This document shows, piece after piece, positions 1 to 6,013 of a DNA stretch of 6,511 nucleotides. The position numbers and the translations under genes were made by a program. Origin of the DNA: Bacteroidota bacterium (GTDB lineage Bacteria; Bacteroidota; Bacteroidia; Bacteroidales; UBA4417); NCBI GenBank assembly GCA_020048595.1, contig JAIFMH010000311.1, forward strand, positions 1 to 6,511. The letters are read 5' to 3'. Under the pieces are notes generated by a model. The model saw nothing but the letters and a program-made list of their open reading frames with translations, had not been told where the DNA came from and searched no databases. Position 1 is the stretch's first letter. Each line of letters begins with the position of its first letter.

Positions 1-86
1 TGATTAAAAAATCAACCTCCACCCTACTGGCATTGCTTTTAATGCTTGGATCACAATTATTTGCACAATCTATCGAGACTATATAA
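1..86 (+). pseudogene. Truncated duplicate of the peptidase signal-peptide region
   Basis: Positions 1-79 match 194-272 at 76 of 79 bases without gaps, differing at 4/197, 14/207 and 73/266. The match is to the first 26 codons of the peptidase gene that starts at 193. Reading on from position 3 gives the same secretion signal (LLALLLMLGSQLFAQS), then I-E-T-I and a TAA stop at 84-86. The A of its ATG would lie one base before the window. The similarity ends exactly at GAGAC, after which this copy runs into AT-rich non-coding sequence. It is most likely the relic of a duplication of the gene's 5' end, and any product would be a 28-residue signal peptide with no mature part. Use as a leader peptide is possible but unsupported. 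Confidence 0.75.
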
Positions 87-95
87 AAATACCAA

Positions 96-127
96 CCAAT
101 AAAAATGAATTCATTAATTTTTATTGG
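96..127. other. AT-rich inverted repeat in the peptidase leader
   Basis: Left arm 96-109 (CCAATAAAAATGAA) pairs with right arm 114-127 (TTAATTTTTATTGG) at 13 of 14 positions, with loop TTCA. No T-run follows on the plus strand, so it does not look like a normal intrinsic terminator for the short upstream reading frame. It sits between the duplicated signal-peptide fragment and the true start, and ends 8 bases before the palindromic repeat at 136. It could be a leader hairpin, the end of a small non-autonomous element or an operator; the sequence does not decide. Confidence 0.5.
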
Positions 128-135
128 GGATGAAT

Positions 136-160
136 GAGACGCGAGGCATCGCGTCTCTAC
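136..160. repeat. GC-rich palindromic repeat, copy 1 (in the 5' leader)
   Basis: Arms GAGACGCGA (136-144) and TCGCGTCTC (149-157) are perfect reverse complements around loop GGCA, followed by TAC. An identical 25-base copy lies at 268-292. Very similar 'GAGACGCGA...TCGCGTCTC' palindromes are, from memory, dispersed intergenic repeats in many Bacteroidota and some cyanobacteria. This copy lies in the untranslated leader, 33 bases before the ATG at 193. Its GC-rich composition contrasts with the AT-rich flanks. Confidence 0.85.
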
Positions 161-192
161 GGGAACGGAAAACAAAAAAACAAATAACCAAT

Positions 193-2343
193 ATGAATAA
201 AAAATCCACCTCCACCCTACTGGCATTGCTTTTAATGCTTGGATCACAATTATTTGCACAATCTACCGAGACGCGAGGCATCGCGTCTCTACAGATTGAC
301 GACCTGATGAACCGTAAACTGTATCCTTCATCCTTGTCAAATCTGCAATGGCGCAGCAGCAGCCTCTTTACCTGGAATGCAAACAGCTGCATTGTCCAAA
401 GCATGGTGAAAACCGGTACTACCGATACCATTCTTTCGCTCGATGCACTCAACAAAATTGTTGAAAAGAACCAGCAGAAGAAGCTTAGAAGCGTTCCTTC
501 GTTCAAATGGGAAAGCGAGAACGTTTTCAGGTATTCAAATGATTCAAAAATCTTCAGGTTCAATATGCTTACCAATGAACTGACACTGGTCAACAGTTTT
601 GAAGTTGAAGGAGAGAATTCCGAATTTGAACCAACTTCAGGCCGCATTGCGTTTACAAAAGAAAATAACCTTTACGTTTCGGAGAACGGAAAAACCATAG
701 CTGTTACCAACGATTCTGATAAAGGAATTGTAAACGGCAAAACAGTTCATCGAAATGAATTTGGTATCGACGGAGGAATATTCTGGTCGCCGAAAGGAAA
801 TCTGCTTGCATTTTATCGCATGGACGAAACCATGGTAACCGAATATCCCCTGGTTAATATTAATGAACGCATCGCTAAAGTTGAATATATTCGCTATCCT
901 ATGGCCGGAATGGCAAGCCATCATGTTACGGTTGGCATTTTTAACCCGATAAAGAACTCGGTAATTTTCCTAAAAACCGGAGAACCTGTCGAGCAATATC
1001 TCACAAATGTTACATGGAGCCCTGACGAAAAATACATATTTATTGCCGTTATTAACCGCGATCAAAACCATATGTGGCTGAATAAATACGATGCTACGAC
1101 CGGCGAATTTGTAAAAACCCTTTTCGAGGAAACCGATAAAGAATACGTGGAACCATTGAATGGTTTGTCATTTCTAAAAACGAATACTTCCCAATTTATC
1201 TGGCAAAGCCGCCGCGATGGGTTCAACCACCTTTATTTGTATGATGTTGAAGGAAACCTGGTAAAACAAGTTACCAAAGGGCCATGGGAAGTTACAGCAT
1301 ACCAGGGTTTTGATCCAAAAGAAACAAAAATCTTCTACACTTCCACTCAGGAAAGCCCATTGCAAAGGCATTTATATTCAGTTGAACTGAAAACCGGCAA
1401 GACGTTCAAATTCACTTCTGAAAAAGGAACGCATACCACGATGGTTTCACCTGATGGCAAAATGAGTATTGACCGTTTGAGCAGCCTTGAAATAGGATCA
1501 CGCACATCGTTAATTAACGAAAAGGCAGCATTGGTAAGGCTTATAGCAGAAGATGTTAACCCGCTAAAAGACTACAAACTAGGCGCAACTTCACTTGTAA
1601 CATTAAAAGCAGACGATGGTAGCGATTTATATGGCAGGCTGATTTTACCGGTTGGCTTTGATCCTTCAAAAAAATACCCGGCACTGGTTTATGTTTATGG
1701 CGGACCTCATTCACAATTGGTTTCAGATACCTGGCTCGGCGCTGCAAACCTTTATTTTAATTACCTGGCAACCAAAGGGTACATAGTATGGACACTGGAT
1801 AACCGTGGAACTTCGAGCCGCGGAGCTGATTTCGAACAGGCAATTCATCGCAGGCTGGGTGATGTTGAAAGCAAGGATCAGATGGTTGGGGTCAATTACC
1901 TGAAATCGCTGCCTTATGTGGATGCAAGCCGGATTGGTATAGATGGATGGAGCTATGGTGGATTTATGACTCTGACAATGATACTGCGTAATCCCGGAAC
2001 TTTTAAGGTAGCTACCTGCGGTGGTCCGGTTATCGACTGGAAGTATTATGAAATTATGTATGGCGAACGGTATATGGATACGCCTGAGCAAAATCCGGAT
2101 GGATACAAAAAAGCCTGCATCCTGAATTATGTGGATCAGCTTCAGGGCAAACTGCTTGTAATTCACGGCGCACAGGATAATACCGTTGTATGGCAGAACA
2201 GTCTTCAATTCATTCAAACCTGCATAAAAAAAGGCAAACAAGTTGACTACTTTGTATATCCGAACCACGAGCATAATGTGGGTGGGATGGAACGGTTACA
2301 CCTTTTCAGGAAACTTGCTGAGTATTACGATCAGAATTTATAG
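193..2343 (+). CDS. ptpA: Prolyl tripeptidyl peptidase-type S9B serine peptidase
   Basis: A secreted exopeptidase of 716 residues, expected to release N-terminal tripeptides or dipeptides with proline at the cleavage site and so to feed a periplasmic peptide supply. Residues 1-22 are a signal peptide (LLALLLMLGSQLFA, cleavage before Gln). A DPP-IV-type beta-propeller follows to about 460, then the alpha/beta-hydrolase domain. The catalytic triad is Ser587 in GWSYGGF, Asp662 in HGAQDN and His694 in NHEHNV. Glu189 (HRNEFG) and Glu620 (YYEIMYG) match the residues that bind the substrate amino terminus, and Tyr502 (YVYGGP) is the likely oxyanion residue. From memory, triad and glutamates each differ by exactly 16 from the P. 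gingivalis PtpA numbers (603/678/710, 205/636). The ATG at 193 is preferred over an in-frame TTG at 124 because the latter would bury the signal peptide. Residues 26-34 contain an inserted palindromic repeat (see 268-292). Ortholog status is inferred; a DPP-IV-like specificity is the alternative. Confidence 0.93.
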   Translation: MNKKSTSTLLALLLMLGSQLFAQSTETRGIASLQIDDLMNRKLYPSSLSNLQWRSSSLFTWNANSCIVQSMVKTGTTDTILSLDALNKIVEKNQQKKLRSVPSFKWESENVFRYSNDSKIFRFNMLTNELTLVNSFEVEGENSEFEPTSGRIAFTKENNLYVSENGKTIAVTNDSDKGIVNGKTVHRNEFGIDGGIFWSPKGNLLAFYRMDETMVTEYPLVNINERIAKVEYIRYPMAGMASHHVTVGIFNPIKNSVIFLKTGEPVEQYLTNVTWSPDEKYIFIAVINRDQNHMWLNKYDATTGEFVKTLFEETDKEYVEPLNGLSFLKTNTSQFIWQSRRDGFNHLYLYDVEGNLVKQVTKGPWEVTAYQGFDPKETKIFYTSTQESPLQRHLYSVELKTGKTFKFTSEKGTHTTMVSPDGKMSIDRLSSLEIGSRTSLINEKAALVRLIAEDVNPLKDYKLGATSLVTLKADDGSDLYGRLILPVGFDPSKKYPALVYVYGGPHSQLVSDTWLGAANLYFNYLATKGYIVWTLDNRGTSSRGADFEQAIHRRLGDVESKDQMVGVNYLKSLPYVDASRIGIDGWSYGGFMTLTMILRNPGTFKVATCGGPVIDWKYYEIMYGERYMDTPEQNPDGYKKACILNYVDQLQGKLLVIHGAQDNTVVWQNSLQFIQTCIKKGKQVDYFVYPNHEHNVGGMERLHLFRKLAEYYDQNL
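194..272 (+). repeat. Direct repeat partner of 1-79
   Basis: This is the intact copy of the 79-base duplicated segment and encodes the peptidase signal peptide. It is 76/79 identical to 1-79 at a constant offset of 193 bases. Its last five bases (GAGAC) are also the first five bases of the palindrome at 268-292, so the end of the repeat coincides with the palindrome boundary. Confidence 0.85.
268..292. repeat. GC-rich palindromic repeat, copy 2 (inside the coding sequence)
   Basis: Identical over 25 bases to 136-160: arms GAGACGCGA (268-276) and TCGCGTCTC (281-289), loop GGCA, then TAC. It lies in frame in the peptidase gene and encodes T-R-G-I-A-S-L, roughly residues 27-33, right after the signal peptidase site and before the first propeller strand. 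The position is a flexible mature N-terminus where extra residues should be tolerated. The duplicate at 1-79 continues differently after GAGAC, which is consistent with insertion or rearrangement at this point. Confidence 0.85.
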
Positions 2344-2440
2344 CCAAAGAAGATTAAAAAGTGCATGTCGCAAAACGAATTTTAAGCCTCTGAGAATCTA
2401 ATATTTGAATTCGATTTCAAACAGTTAAACGTATTAAAAG

Positions 2441-2468
2441 AGGCTGTCTCTTACTTTTGAGACAGCCT
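2441..2468. terminator. Bidirectional intrinsic terminator
   Basis: Arms AGGCTGTCTC (2441-2450) and GAGACAGCCT (2459-2468) form a perfect 10-bp stem with an 8-base loop. TCTTTTATTT follows on the plus strand, and CTTTTAATA follows on the minus strand. It lies between convergent genes, 97 bases past the peptidase stop and 66 bases past the barrel-gene stop, and can serve both. Confidence 0.88.
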
Positions 2469-2534
2469 TCTTTTATTTCAATAAAACGACAATCAGAAAG
2501 GTCATTCTAAAACCTTAGTATTTGCCGGATGGCT

Positions 2535-3185
2535 CTAATTTATAGCTAGCGCAGCATAAAAATTCAGTACACCATTCCTGGCGTCCGGGAAAGTGTAAGT
2601 AGTCCCCATAAATGATTTCTCTTTACCTACGGTTGAAAACCCATAATTGTAACGAACTCCGATACCTAGTGATCCGATATCAATACCAGCACCAACTGCT
2701 AACCCAGCATCAAACCTGTTGAAGTCATCTGAGTTTATATTTTCCTCAAAATCAAACAAATTAATGTTTGACTCATTATTAACTTTTCCACTAACCAGAT
2801 AAGCTACATAAGGTCCTGCATGAATATTGAAGTTGTCAGTCAGATTTATGGCGAGTAACAGCGGTAATTCAAGGTAATTTAATTTGAACTTTGCAATACC
2901 ATCGACAAATGTATTGTTATACGTTACTTCCGCACCTTTGGTCGAAAAATAAAATTCAGGTTGAAGTGCTACATGCTGCGTGATTGGCACCTTACTGAAA
3001 AGCCCGATATTAAAACCTGTCAGCATTTTTGTATCATAAGAATCCTGGGTATACAACGACGAAAAATTTATACCTCCCTTGATTCCAAGCCTGGGTAAAT
3101 CTTTATTAACCTGAGCCTGAACAGGAACATACAAGGCAAAAAGCAGCAAAAAAGCAGCTGCTATGATAACTAATGATTTTTTCAT
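2535..3185 (-). CDS. PorT-like outer-membrane beta-barrel protein
   Basis: A 216-residue protein with an N-terminal signal peptide (MKKSLVIIAAAFLLLFALYV, cleavage probably after VQA at about residue 24). The mature part alternates hydrophobic and polar residues as in transmembrane beta-strands: LGIKGGINFSSL, GFNIGLFSKV, HVALQPEFYFSTKGAE, LNYLELPLLLAINL, FNIHAGPYVAYLVSG, DAGLAVGAGIDIG and LGIGVRYNYGFS. The 'KLNYLELPLLLAINLTDN...GPYVAYL' pattern is typical of the Bacteroidota OMP_b-brl_2 (PorT) family of small eight-strand barrels. It ends in a strand-like NFYAALAIN. Function is unknown: family members are envelope proteins, and nothing here ties it to type IX secretion itself. The ATG at 3185 gives the signal peptide directly and is preceded by an A-rich leader. 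It is convergent with the peptidase gene and probably its own transcription unit. Confidence 0.88.
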   Translation of the reverse strand: MKKSLVIIAAAFLLLFALYVPVQAQVNKDLPRLGIKGGINFSSLYTQDSYDTKMLTGFNIGLFSKVPITQHVALQPEFYFSTKGAEVTYNNTFVDGIAKFKLNYLELPLLLAINLTDNFNIHAGPYVAYLVSGKVNNESNINLFDFEENINSDDFNRFDAGLAVGAGIDIGSLGIGVRYNYGFSTVGKEKSFMGTTYTFPDARNGVLNFYAALAIN

Positions 3186-3346
3186 TTTATTTGAATTTTT
3201 AGTAGTAATTATTATTATTTAACTGTTTGACAAAATTTAGTTTTATTGATTGACTTATACTATGTGAAAAGGTCTCCCGAAGATTAACCGAGCCAATAGC
3301 CCTATTTTTCATTTTAAACTCACCAGGAAAGACAAAAGTTTTTCAT

Positions 3347-3499
3347 TCAAATTCTCTTTCCATGATGAAATGCGATGGATGTAATAATAAAAGCGACTAA
3401 AAGCAGTAAGTGAATAAAAAAACCTGCACCAAAAACAAAAAAAATTATCGCCCAATAAATAATTAGTATCAAAGCTGTTGAATGAAGCATACTATCCAT
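3347..3499 (-). CDS. Small lmo0937-type membrane protein (50 residues)
   Basis: A short reading frame that a length cut-off would miss. Its 50 residues begin MDSMLHSTALILIIYWAIIF and end FHHGKRI-stop. There are two hydrophobic helices, about residues 8-24 and 27-43, separated by a glycine turn (FGAGFFIH), and a short basic tail (HHGKR). The layout LxxxALILIIxWxIxFF-xFxxG-xIHLLLxxA plus a C-terminal (Q/H)GKR tail matches the lmo0937-type (DUF5670) membrane proteins, which in Bacteroidota often sit beside CsbD and other general-stress genes. Function is unknown and the inner membrane is the expected location. Met4 (MLHSTAL) is an equally possible start. It lies 161 bases upstream of the barrel gene on the same strand. 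The CsbD and sll1863-type genes lie on the same strand about 0.8-1.5 kb upstream. The call rests on recalled family pattern. Confidence 0.75.
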   Translation of the reverse strand: MDSMLHSTALILIIYWAIIFFVFGAGFFIHLLLLVAFIITSIAFHHGKRI

Positions 3500-4055
3500 G
3501 ATCGTAGTTTTTAATGACCAAAACTTATCGGGGAAATTTAAACTCTTTCTTGCCTGTTATAAACTATTTTTTTTTAATTCTAACACTGTTTTATTGCCAA
3601 CACTACCTCACAGCCAGGTTAAATGGTATTTTCATCATCCCCTCCAGTTCTAAGTATTCTGCCTGGCGTGTATAATGTTTTCGCTGCCATTGATACTTTC
3701 AGATTATTAAAAAAAAGTGCCTGATGAGGTTTTCTTTTGCCAAAAGATTTTTTGTTTCATCCTATACTGAAACCAGCTAAATCATTAAGATGCGTATTGA
3801 AGGCTGCAATATTTAAACTTCGGCCAGATCAGTAACTTCAATTTCAAATCCGCATTTTTTGTTTATCCTGTTTTACCTTTACACAGCCTCACGTAGCGAA
3901 AACTAACGTTGATGTTAAAATTTAGCATTGGAAGCGTATAATGAAAATAATTTCAGGATAGTTAATGCCAATAAGCCTAAAAAAATTTCTTATGATAGTA
4001 GTAAATTCTGTAGGTTCCGTTCTGGAATCGATTTTATTCCCCTCTTTGGATGGGT
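3500..4055. other. Gene-free stretch between module A and the small membrane protein
   Basis: About 556 AT-rich bases hold no convincing coding sequence on either strand; the longest frames are 20-60 codons with no signal, motif or family likeness. On the minus strand it lies downstream of module A, so it could be the body of a non-coding RNA, a long leader for the gene at 3347-3499, or the site of a lost gene. A stop-to-stop minus segment (3603-3698) reads like protein (QRKHYTRQAEYLELEG) but has no proper start. A minus-strand run of eight Ts at 3709-3716 follows only weak pairing. Confidence 0.5.
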
Positions 4056-4144
4056 CAGGTGTGAATTAAATTTCACTGTACAAAGGTGTGTACATTTAAC
4101 ACCGAAAGCGTTACATAATTAAAGATAAGACTTACATCATTCAC
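4056..4144 (-). promoter_or_regulatory. Conserved upstream module, copy A
   Basis: It aligns without gaps to module B (5059-5147) at 64 of 89 bases. Read on the minus strand it contains GTGAATGAT (4144-4136), TTTAATTATGTAA (ending 4111), CGCTTTC (4109-4103), CACCTTTG (4088-4081) and the dyad GTGAAATTTAATTCAC (4076-4061). CACCTTTG resembles the -7 element TAnnTTTG of the Bacteroidota primary sigma factor, which would place a start near 4074. No coding gene follows closely: the next minus-strand gene begins 560 bases away at 3499. Confidence 0.65.
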
Positions 4145-4216
4145 ATATATATACATAAAACCGACCTCAATTCCAGTGAAATAAAAAAGTGATTTCTCCT
4201 GAATTTCTGAAATAAA

Positions 4217-4245
4217 AACAGGCAGGATTTTTTGCCCCGCCTGTT
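4217..4245 (-). terminator. Intrinsic terminator of the sll1863-type gene
   Basis: On the minus strand AACAGGCGGG (4245-4236) pairs with CCTGCCTGTT (4226-4217), ten pairs including one G-U, around a 9-base loop. TTTATTTC follows the stem. It begins 21 bases past the stop of the gene at 4267-4734. Confidence 0.85.
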
Positions 4246-4266
4246 CATAAAAATACAATTGCTTGC

Positions 4267-4734
4267 TTACCTGGCATTATCAACTGTTAAGTCTTTAATT
4301 GCATCGCCAAGCTCATCCATATCGCGATTAAATTCACGTTTGAATGTTGACCAGTCGCTTTGATTTTTTTCATACACAATCATCCTGTCTTTAAGATCTT
4401 TGTTCTGTTGTTCCAAAGTCTGAATCTTCTTTTTGTATAAAGGATCGAGAATTTCTCCTGGCCTGTTCATTTTTACTGTTAATACAGCGATGCGGTCCTC
4501 GTTGCTTTGGATTTTAAGTTCGGCATCCGACTTAAATAAAATCCATTCTTCCTTAGTTGCAACTTTCTGTGATTCAGCATTTGCATCTGTTTGGGCCTCG
4601 TCCAGGTTTTGTTGGGCATCCTGCACTTCAGCCTGGGCTGCTTCCTCTTTTTGAGCAGGCGATTTACAGCCTGTAAAAACCGAAACTGCAATAAGCATTG
4701 AAGCTGCGGCGAGTATAATAAATGTTTTTTTCAT
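4267..4734 (-). CDS. sll1863-type stress-response lipoprotein
   Basis: A 155-residue protein. Residues 1-22 form a lipoprotein signal (MKKTFIILAAASMLIAVSVF) ending in F-T-G-Cys23; Phe at -3 is a slightly unusual lipobox. A long charged helical region follows: an Ala/Gln/Glu-rich stretch (about 26-60, KEEAAQAEVQDAQQNLDEAQ), KEEWILFKSDAELKIQSNED (62-81), a kink at NRPGEILDP, then a coiled coil (KIQTLEQQNKDLKDRM). The end is SDWSTFKREFNRDMDELGDA followed by IKDLTVDN. The WxxFKREFN-x-DMDELG-x-A-x-KDLT end is the signature I associate with the 'sll1863 family stress response protein' of Bacteroidota. Biochemical role is unknown; a periplasm-facing lipid-anchored coiled coil is inferred. It lies 107 bases downstream of csbD on the same strand with no obvious terminator between, so co-transcription is likely. 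Both genes have the same AAATACTAAA sequence just before the ATG. Confidence 0.85.
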   Translation of the reverse strand: MKKTFIILAAASMLIAVSVFTGCKSPAQKEEAAQAEVQDAQQNLDEAQTDANAESQKVATKEEWILFKSDAELKIQSNEDRIAVLTVKMNRPGEILDPLYKKKIQTLEQQNKDLKDRMIVYEKNQSDWSTFKREFNRDMDELGDAIKDLTVDNAR

Positions 4735-4841
4735 TTTGTTTAGTATTTGGTAGCGTAAAAAATTATTAAGTATACTTTAAAAAAGCACCTTCCGGCGATA
4801 TATCCCGCTAAACGGCACTCTTTAGAAAACAAGTTGAGAAA

Positions 4842-5027
4842 TTAAAGTTCAGCGATAAATTTTTTCAGGCCATCTTTTGTTTTGCCAAGTTTTATCTGAA
4901 GTTTACCCATCATTTCATCTTCCTTGCCTTCTTCAAACATAAGGTCATTATCCGTTAAAAATCCAAATTTTTGTTTTAGTTTTCCTTTTTGCTCATTCCA
5001 GTTTCCTTTTATCCCGGTCGTATTCAT
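4842..5027 (-). CDS. CsbD family general-stress protein
   Basis: A small, soluble, highly charged 61-residue protein. MNTTGIKGNWNEQKGKLKQK followed by F is the standard CsbD opening (xxIKGxWxxxKGKLKxKF), and LTDNDL-x-FEEGKEDE-x-x-GKLQ-x-KLGKTK is the form common in Bacteroidota. CsbD proteins are induced in general stress in many bacteria (sigma-B dependent in Bacillus), but their molecular role is not settled. The frame stays open upstream to 5072, but those residues overlap leader structure and do not resemble the family, so the ATG at 5027 is chosen. Module B (5059-5147) lies immediately upstream. The sll1863-type lipoprotein gene follows, probably in the same operon. Confidence 0.93.
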   Translation of the reverse strand: MNTTGIKGNWNEQKGKLKQKFGFLTDNDLMFEEGKEDEMMGKLQIKLGKTKDGLKKFIAEL

Positions 5028-5041
5028 AGATTTAGTATTTA

Positions 5042-5059
5042 GCCCGCAACTGGCGGGGC
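5042..5059 (-). promoter_or_regulatory. Leader hairpin before csbD
   Basis: On the minus strand GCCCCGC (5059-5053) pairs with GCGGGC (5047-5042) around a 5-base loop, with one extra C in the left arm. It lies 14 bases before the csbD ATG, inside the leader expected if transcription begins near 5077. It is notably GC-rich for this region. A role in mRNA stability or translation is an inference. Module A lacks this hairpin. Confidence 0.4.
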
Positions 5060-5147
5060 AGGTGTGAAACAATTTTCACAATGCAAAGGTGGGCTTGTTA
5101 ACATCTAAAAGCATTACACAATTAGATGCAATACTTATATCATTCAC
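5059..5147 (-). promoter_or_regulatory. Conserved upstream module, copy B (csbD promoter region)
   Basis: The csbD-proximal copy of the module also seen at 4056-4144 and, in part, at 6048-6113. On the minus strand, in order: GTGAATGAT (5147-5139), 13 bases, CTAATTGTGTAATGC (5125-5111), GCTTTTA (5112-5106), CACCTTTG (5091-5084) and the dyad GTGAAAATTGTTTCAC (5079-5064). If CACCTTTG acts as the -7 element, transcription starts near 5077 and gives a leader of about 50 bases. The dyad would then overlap the start, a plausible operator position. The distal blocks look like activator sites. These roles are inferred from conservation and spacing only. Confidence 0.65.
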
Positions 5148-5166
5148 TCTTTTATTTTCAGGGAAT

Positions 5167-5203
5167 AAAAAAAGGAGACTGCCGCAATGGGACAATCTCC
5201 TTT
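5167..5203 (-). terminator. Intrinsic terminator of the DUF4382 gene
   Basis: On the minus strand AAAGGAGATTGTC (5203-5191) pairs with GGCAGTCTCCTTT (5183-5171), 13 pairs including two G-U, around a 7-base loop. The T-run is 5173-5167. It begins 19 bases past the stop of the broken gene at 5223-6013 and insulates it from module B. Confidence 0.88.
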
Positions 5204-5222
5204 ATTATTGGCATTGATCAAT

Positions 5223-6013
5223 TTAAATTATGATTATACCTAAGTCGGTGGATGCCCCGATAACAACTGTTTTACCGGTTATGGTAATTGGCAGAAGCGT
5301 AAGCACTGGTGTAAGCGTAATAGAACAGGCACCTGCAGGAAGTCCGGCAAGCATAAAATAGCCATTAACACTGGCTACAGTTGAGTATGACACGCCATTG
5401 GATGTTGCTGTAACAACGGTACCTATGTTAATCGGGGAAATCTGGCCTTTAATTGAACCGCTGATTGCTGCATCAATGGTTCTAATTACAGGTTTCAGTT
5501 TATATTCGCCATTTCCGGTTAAAACTATGGATTGGCTTACATCAAAATCGAGCAGGATGTTATACAAAACACCGGCAACAAATGTTTGATGAATCTGAAG
5601 CTTTAAACCCGATTAATCTGCACTTGGAGTACTGAGATGGTAGACCACTCTGTCAACCATTACCGAGTTTTCGGTTCCCAATATCAGGCGGATCTGTGAA
5701 ATTGTGCCTGCATCCATATACCTGAAGCAATAAGCGTACCCATTCCATTTGTGAAATCAAGAAGATTGTAAATGCCTTTACCTGCATTGAGCAATACTGC
5801 AGTTCCACCGGCGCCAATAACTTCCACGCCCTGCACATCCACCATTACGACATCGTAGGTTGCAGGAGCATCCGTCATGCGGACCGAGAGACGAGCCTGG
5901 TTGTCATCATCCTTGTTACAGGCAGGAATCAATAATACTGAAAGGTGGAAGAATGCTACATACAATATCTTCGTAATTAAGCTTTTACCAGTTTTCATTT
6001 TTGTAGTGTACAT
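5223..6013 (-). pseudogene. DUF4382 surface lipoprotein, broken by frameshift and stop
   Basis: The reading frame runs from 6013 (or the Met at 5998): MKTGKSLITKILYVAFFHLS, then VLLIPAC, a lipoprotein signal. CNKDDD after the Cys resembles the Bacteroidota surface-export signal. The DUF4382 domain follows (ARLSVRMTDAPATYDVVMVD...GIYNLLDFTNGMGTLIASG). Near 5719/5720 one base is missing: adding one G gives SGDMDAGTISQIRLILGTEN and the family pattern continues. The restored frame then meets TAA at 5613-5615 where QSGLKLQ would be expected (CAA to TAA). After it the frame continues (HQTFVAGVLYNILLDFDVSQ) into a C-terminal carboxypeptidase-regulatory-like domain (SGSIKGQI...VNGYFMLAGLPAG) to the true stop at 5223. 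With one base restored the gene has 264 codons including one internal stop. Module C lies upstream and an intrinsic terminator follows. The start at 6013 is favoured because AAACTAAA precedes it by 3 bases, as at csbD. DUF4382 function is unknown. Confidence 0.85.

Noticed and set aside
124..192. N-terminal extension of the peptidase from a TTG at 124
   Set aside because: It would bury a good signal peptide 23 residues inside the protein and translate a palindromic repeat and leader. The duplicate at 1-79 also points to a start equivalent to 193.
136..292. CRISPR-like reading of the two identical 25-base repeats
   Set aside because: There are only two copies, the spacer-sized interval contains the real gene start, and the unit is a perfect palindrome of a dispersed type.
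114..2274. Several long minus-strand frames opposite the peptidase gene
   Set aside because: These are shadows of a strongly coding plus-strand gene with recognisable catalytic motifs; none has family likeness.
3603..3698. Minus-strand stop-to-stop segment reading QRKHYTRQAEYLELEG
   Set aside because: It looks protein-like but is 31 codons, has no suitable start, and I cannot place it in a family. At best it is a gene remnant.
3623..3724. 33-residue plus-strand frame starting MVFSSSPP
   Set aside because: It overlaps the previous segment antisense and lacks signal, motif or leader features; chance is sufficient.
3928..4122. 64-codon plus-strand frame over module A
   Set aside because: It starts with TTG and has no family likeness. 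The homologous module B has a stop in the corresponding frame, so conservation here is not for coding.
4056..4144. Modules A, B and C as sigma-54 promoters
   Set aside because: No GG-N10-GC pattern is conserved; the shared proximal block fits a primary-sigma -7-like element better.
5028..5072. Upstream extension of the CsbD frame (MFHTCPASCGL...)
   Set aside because: It lies in the leader hairpin and dyad, does not match the CsbD family opening, and would disregard the conserved leader before 5027.
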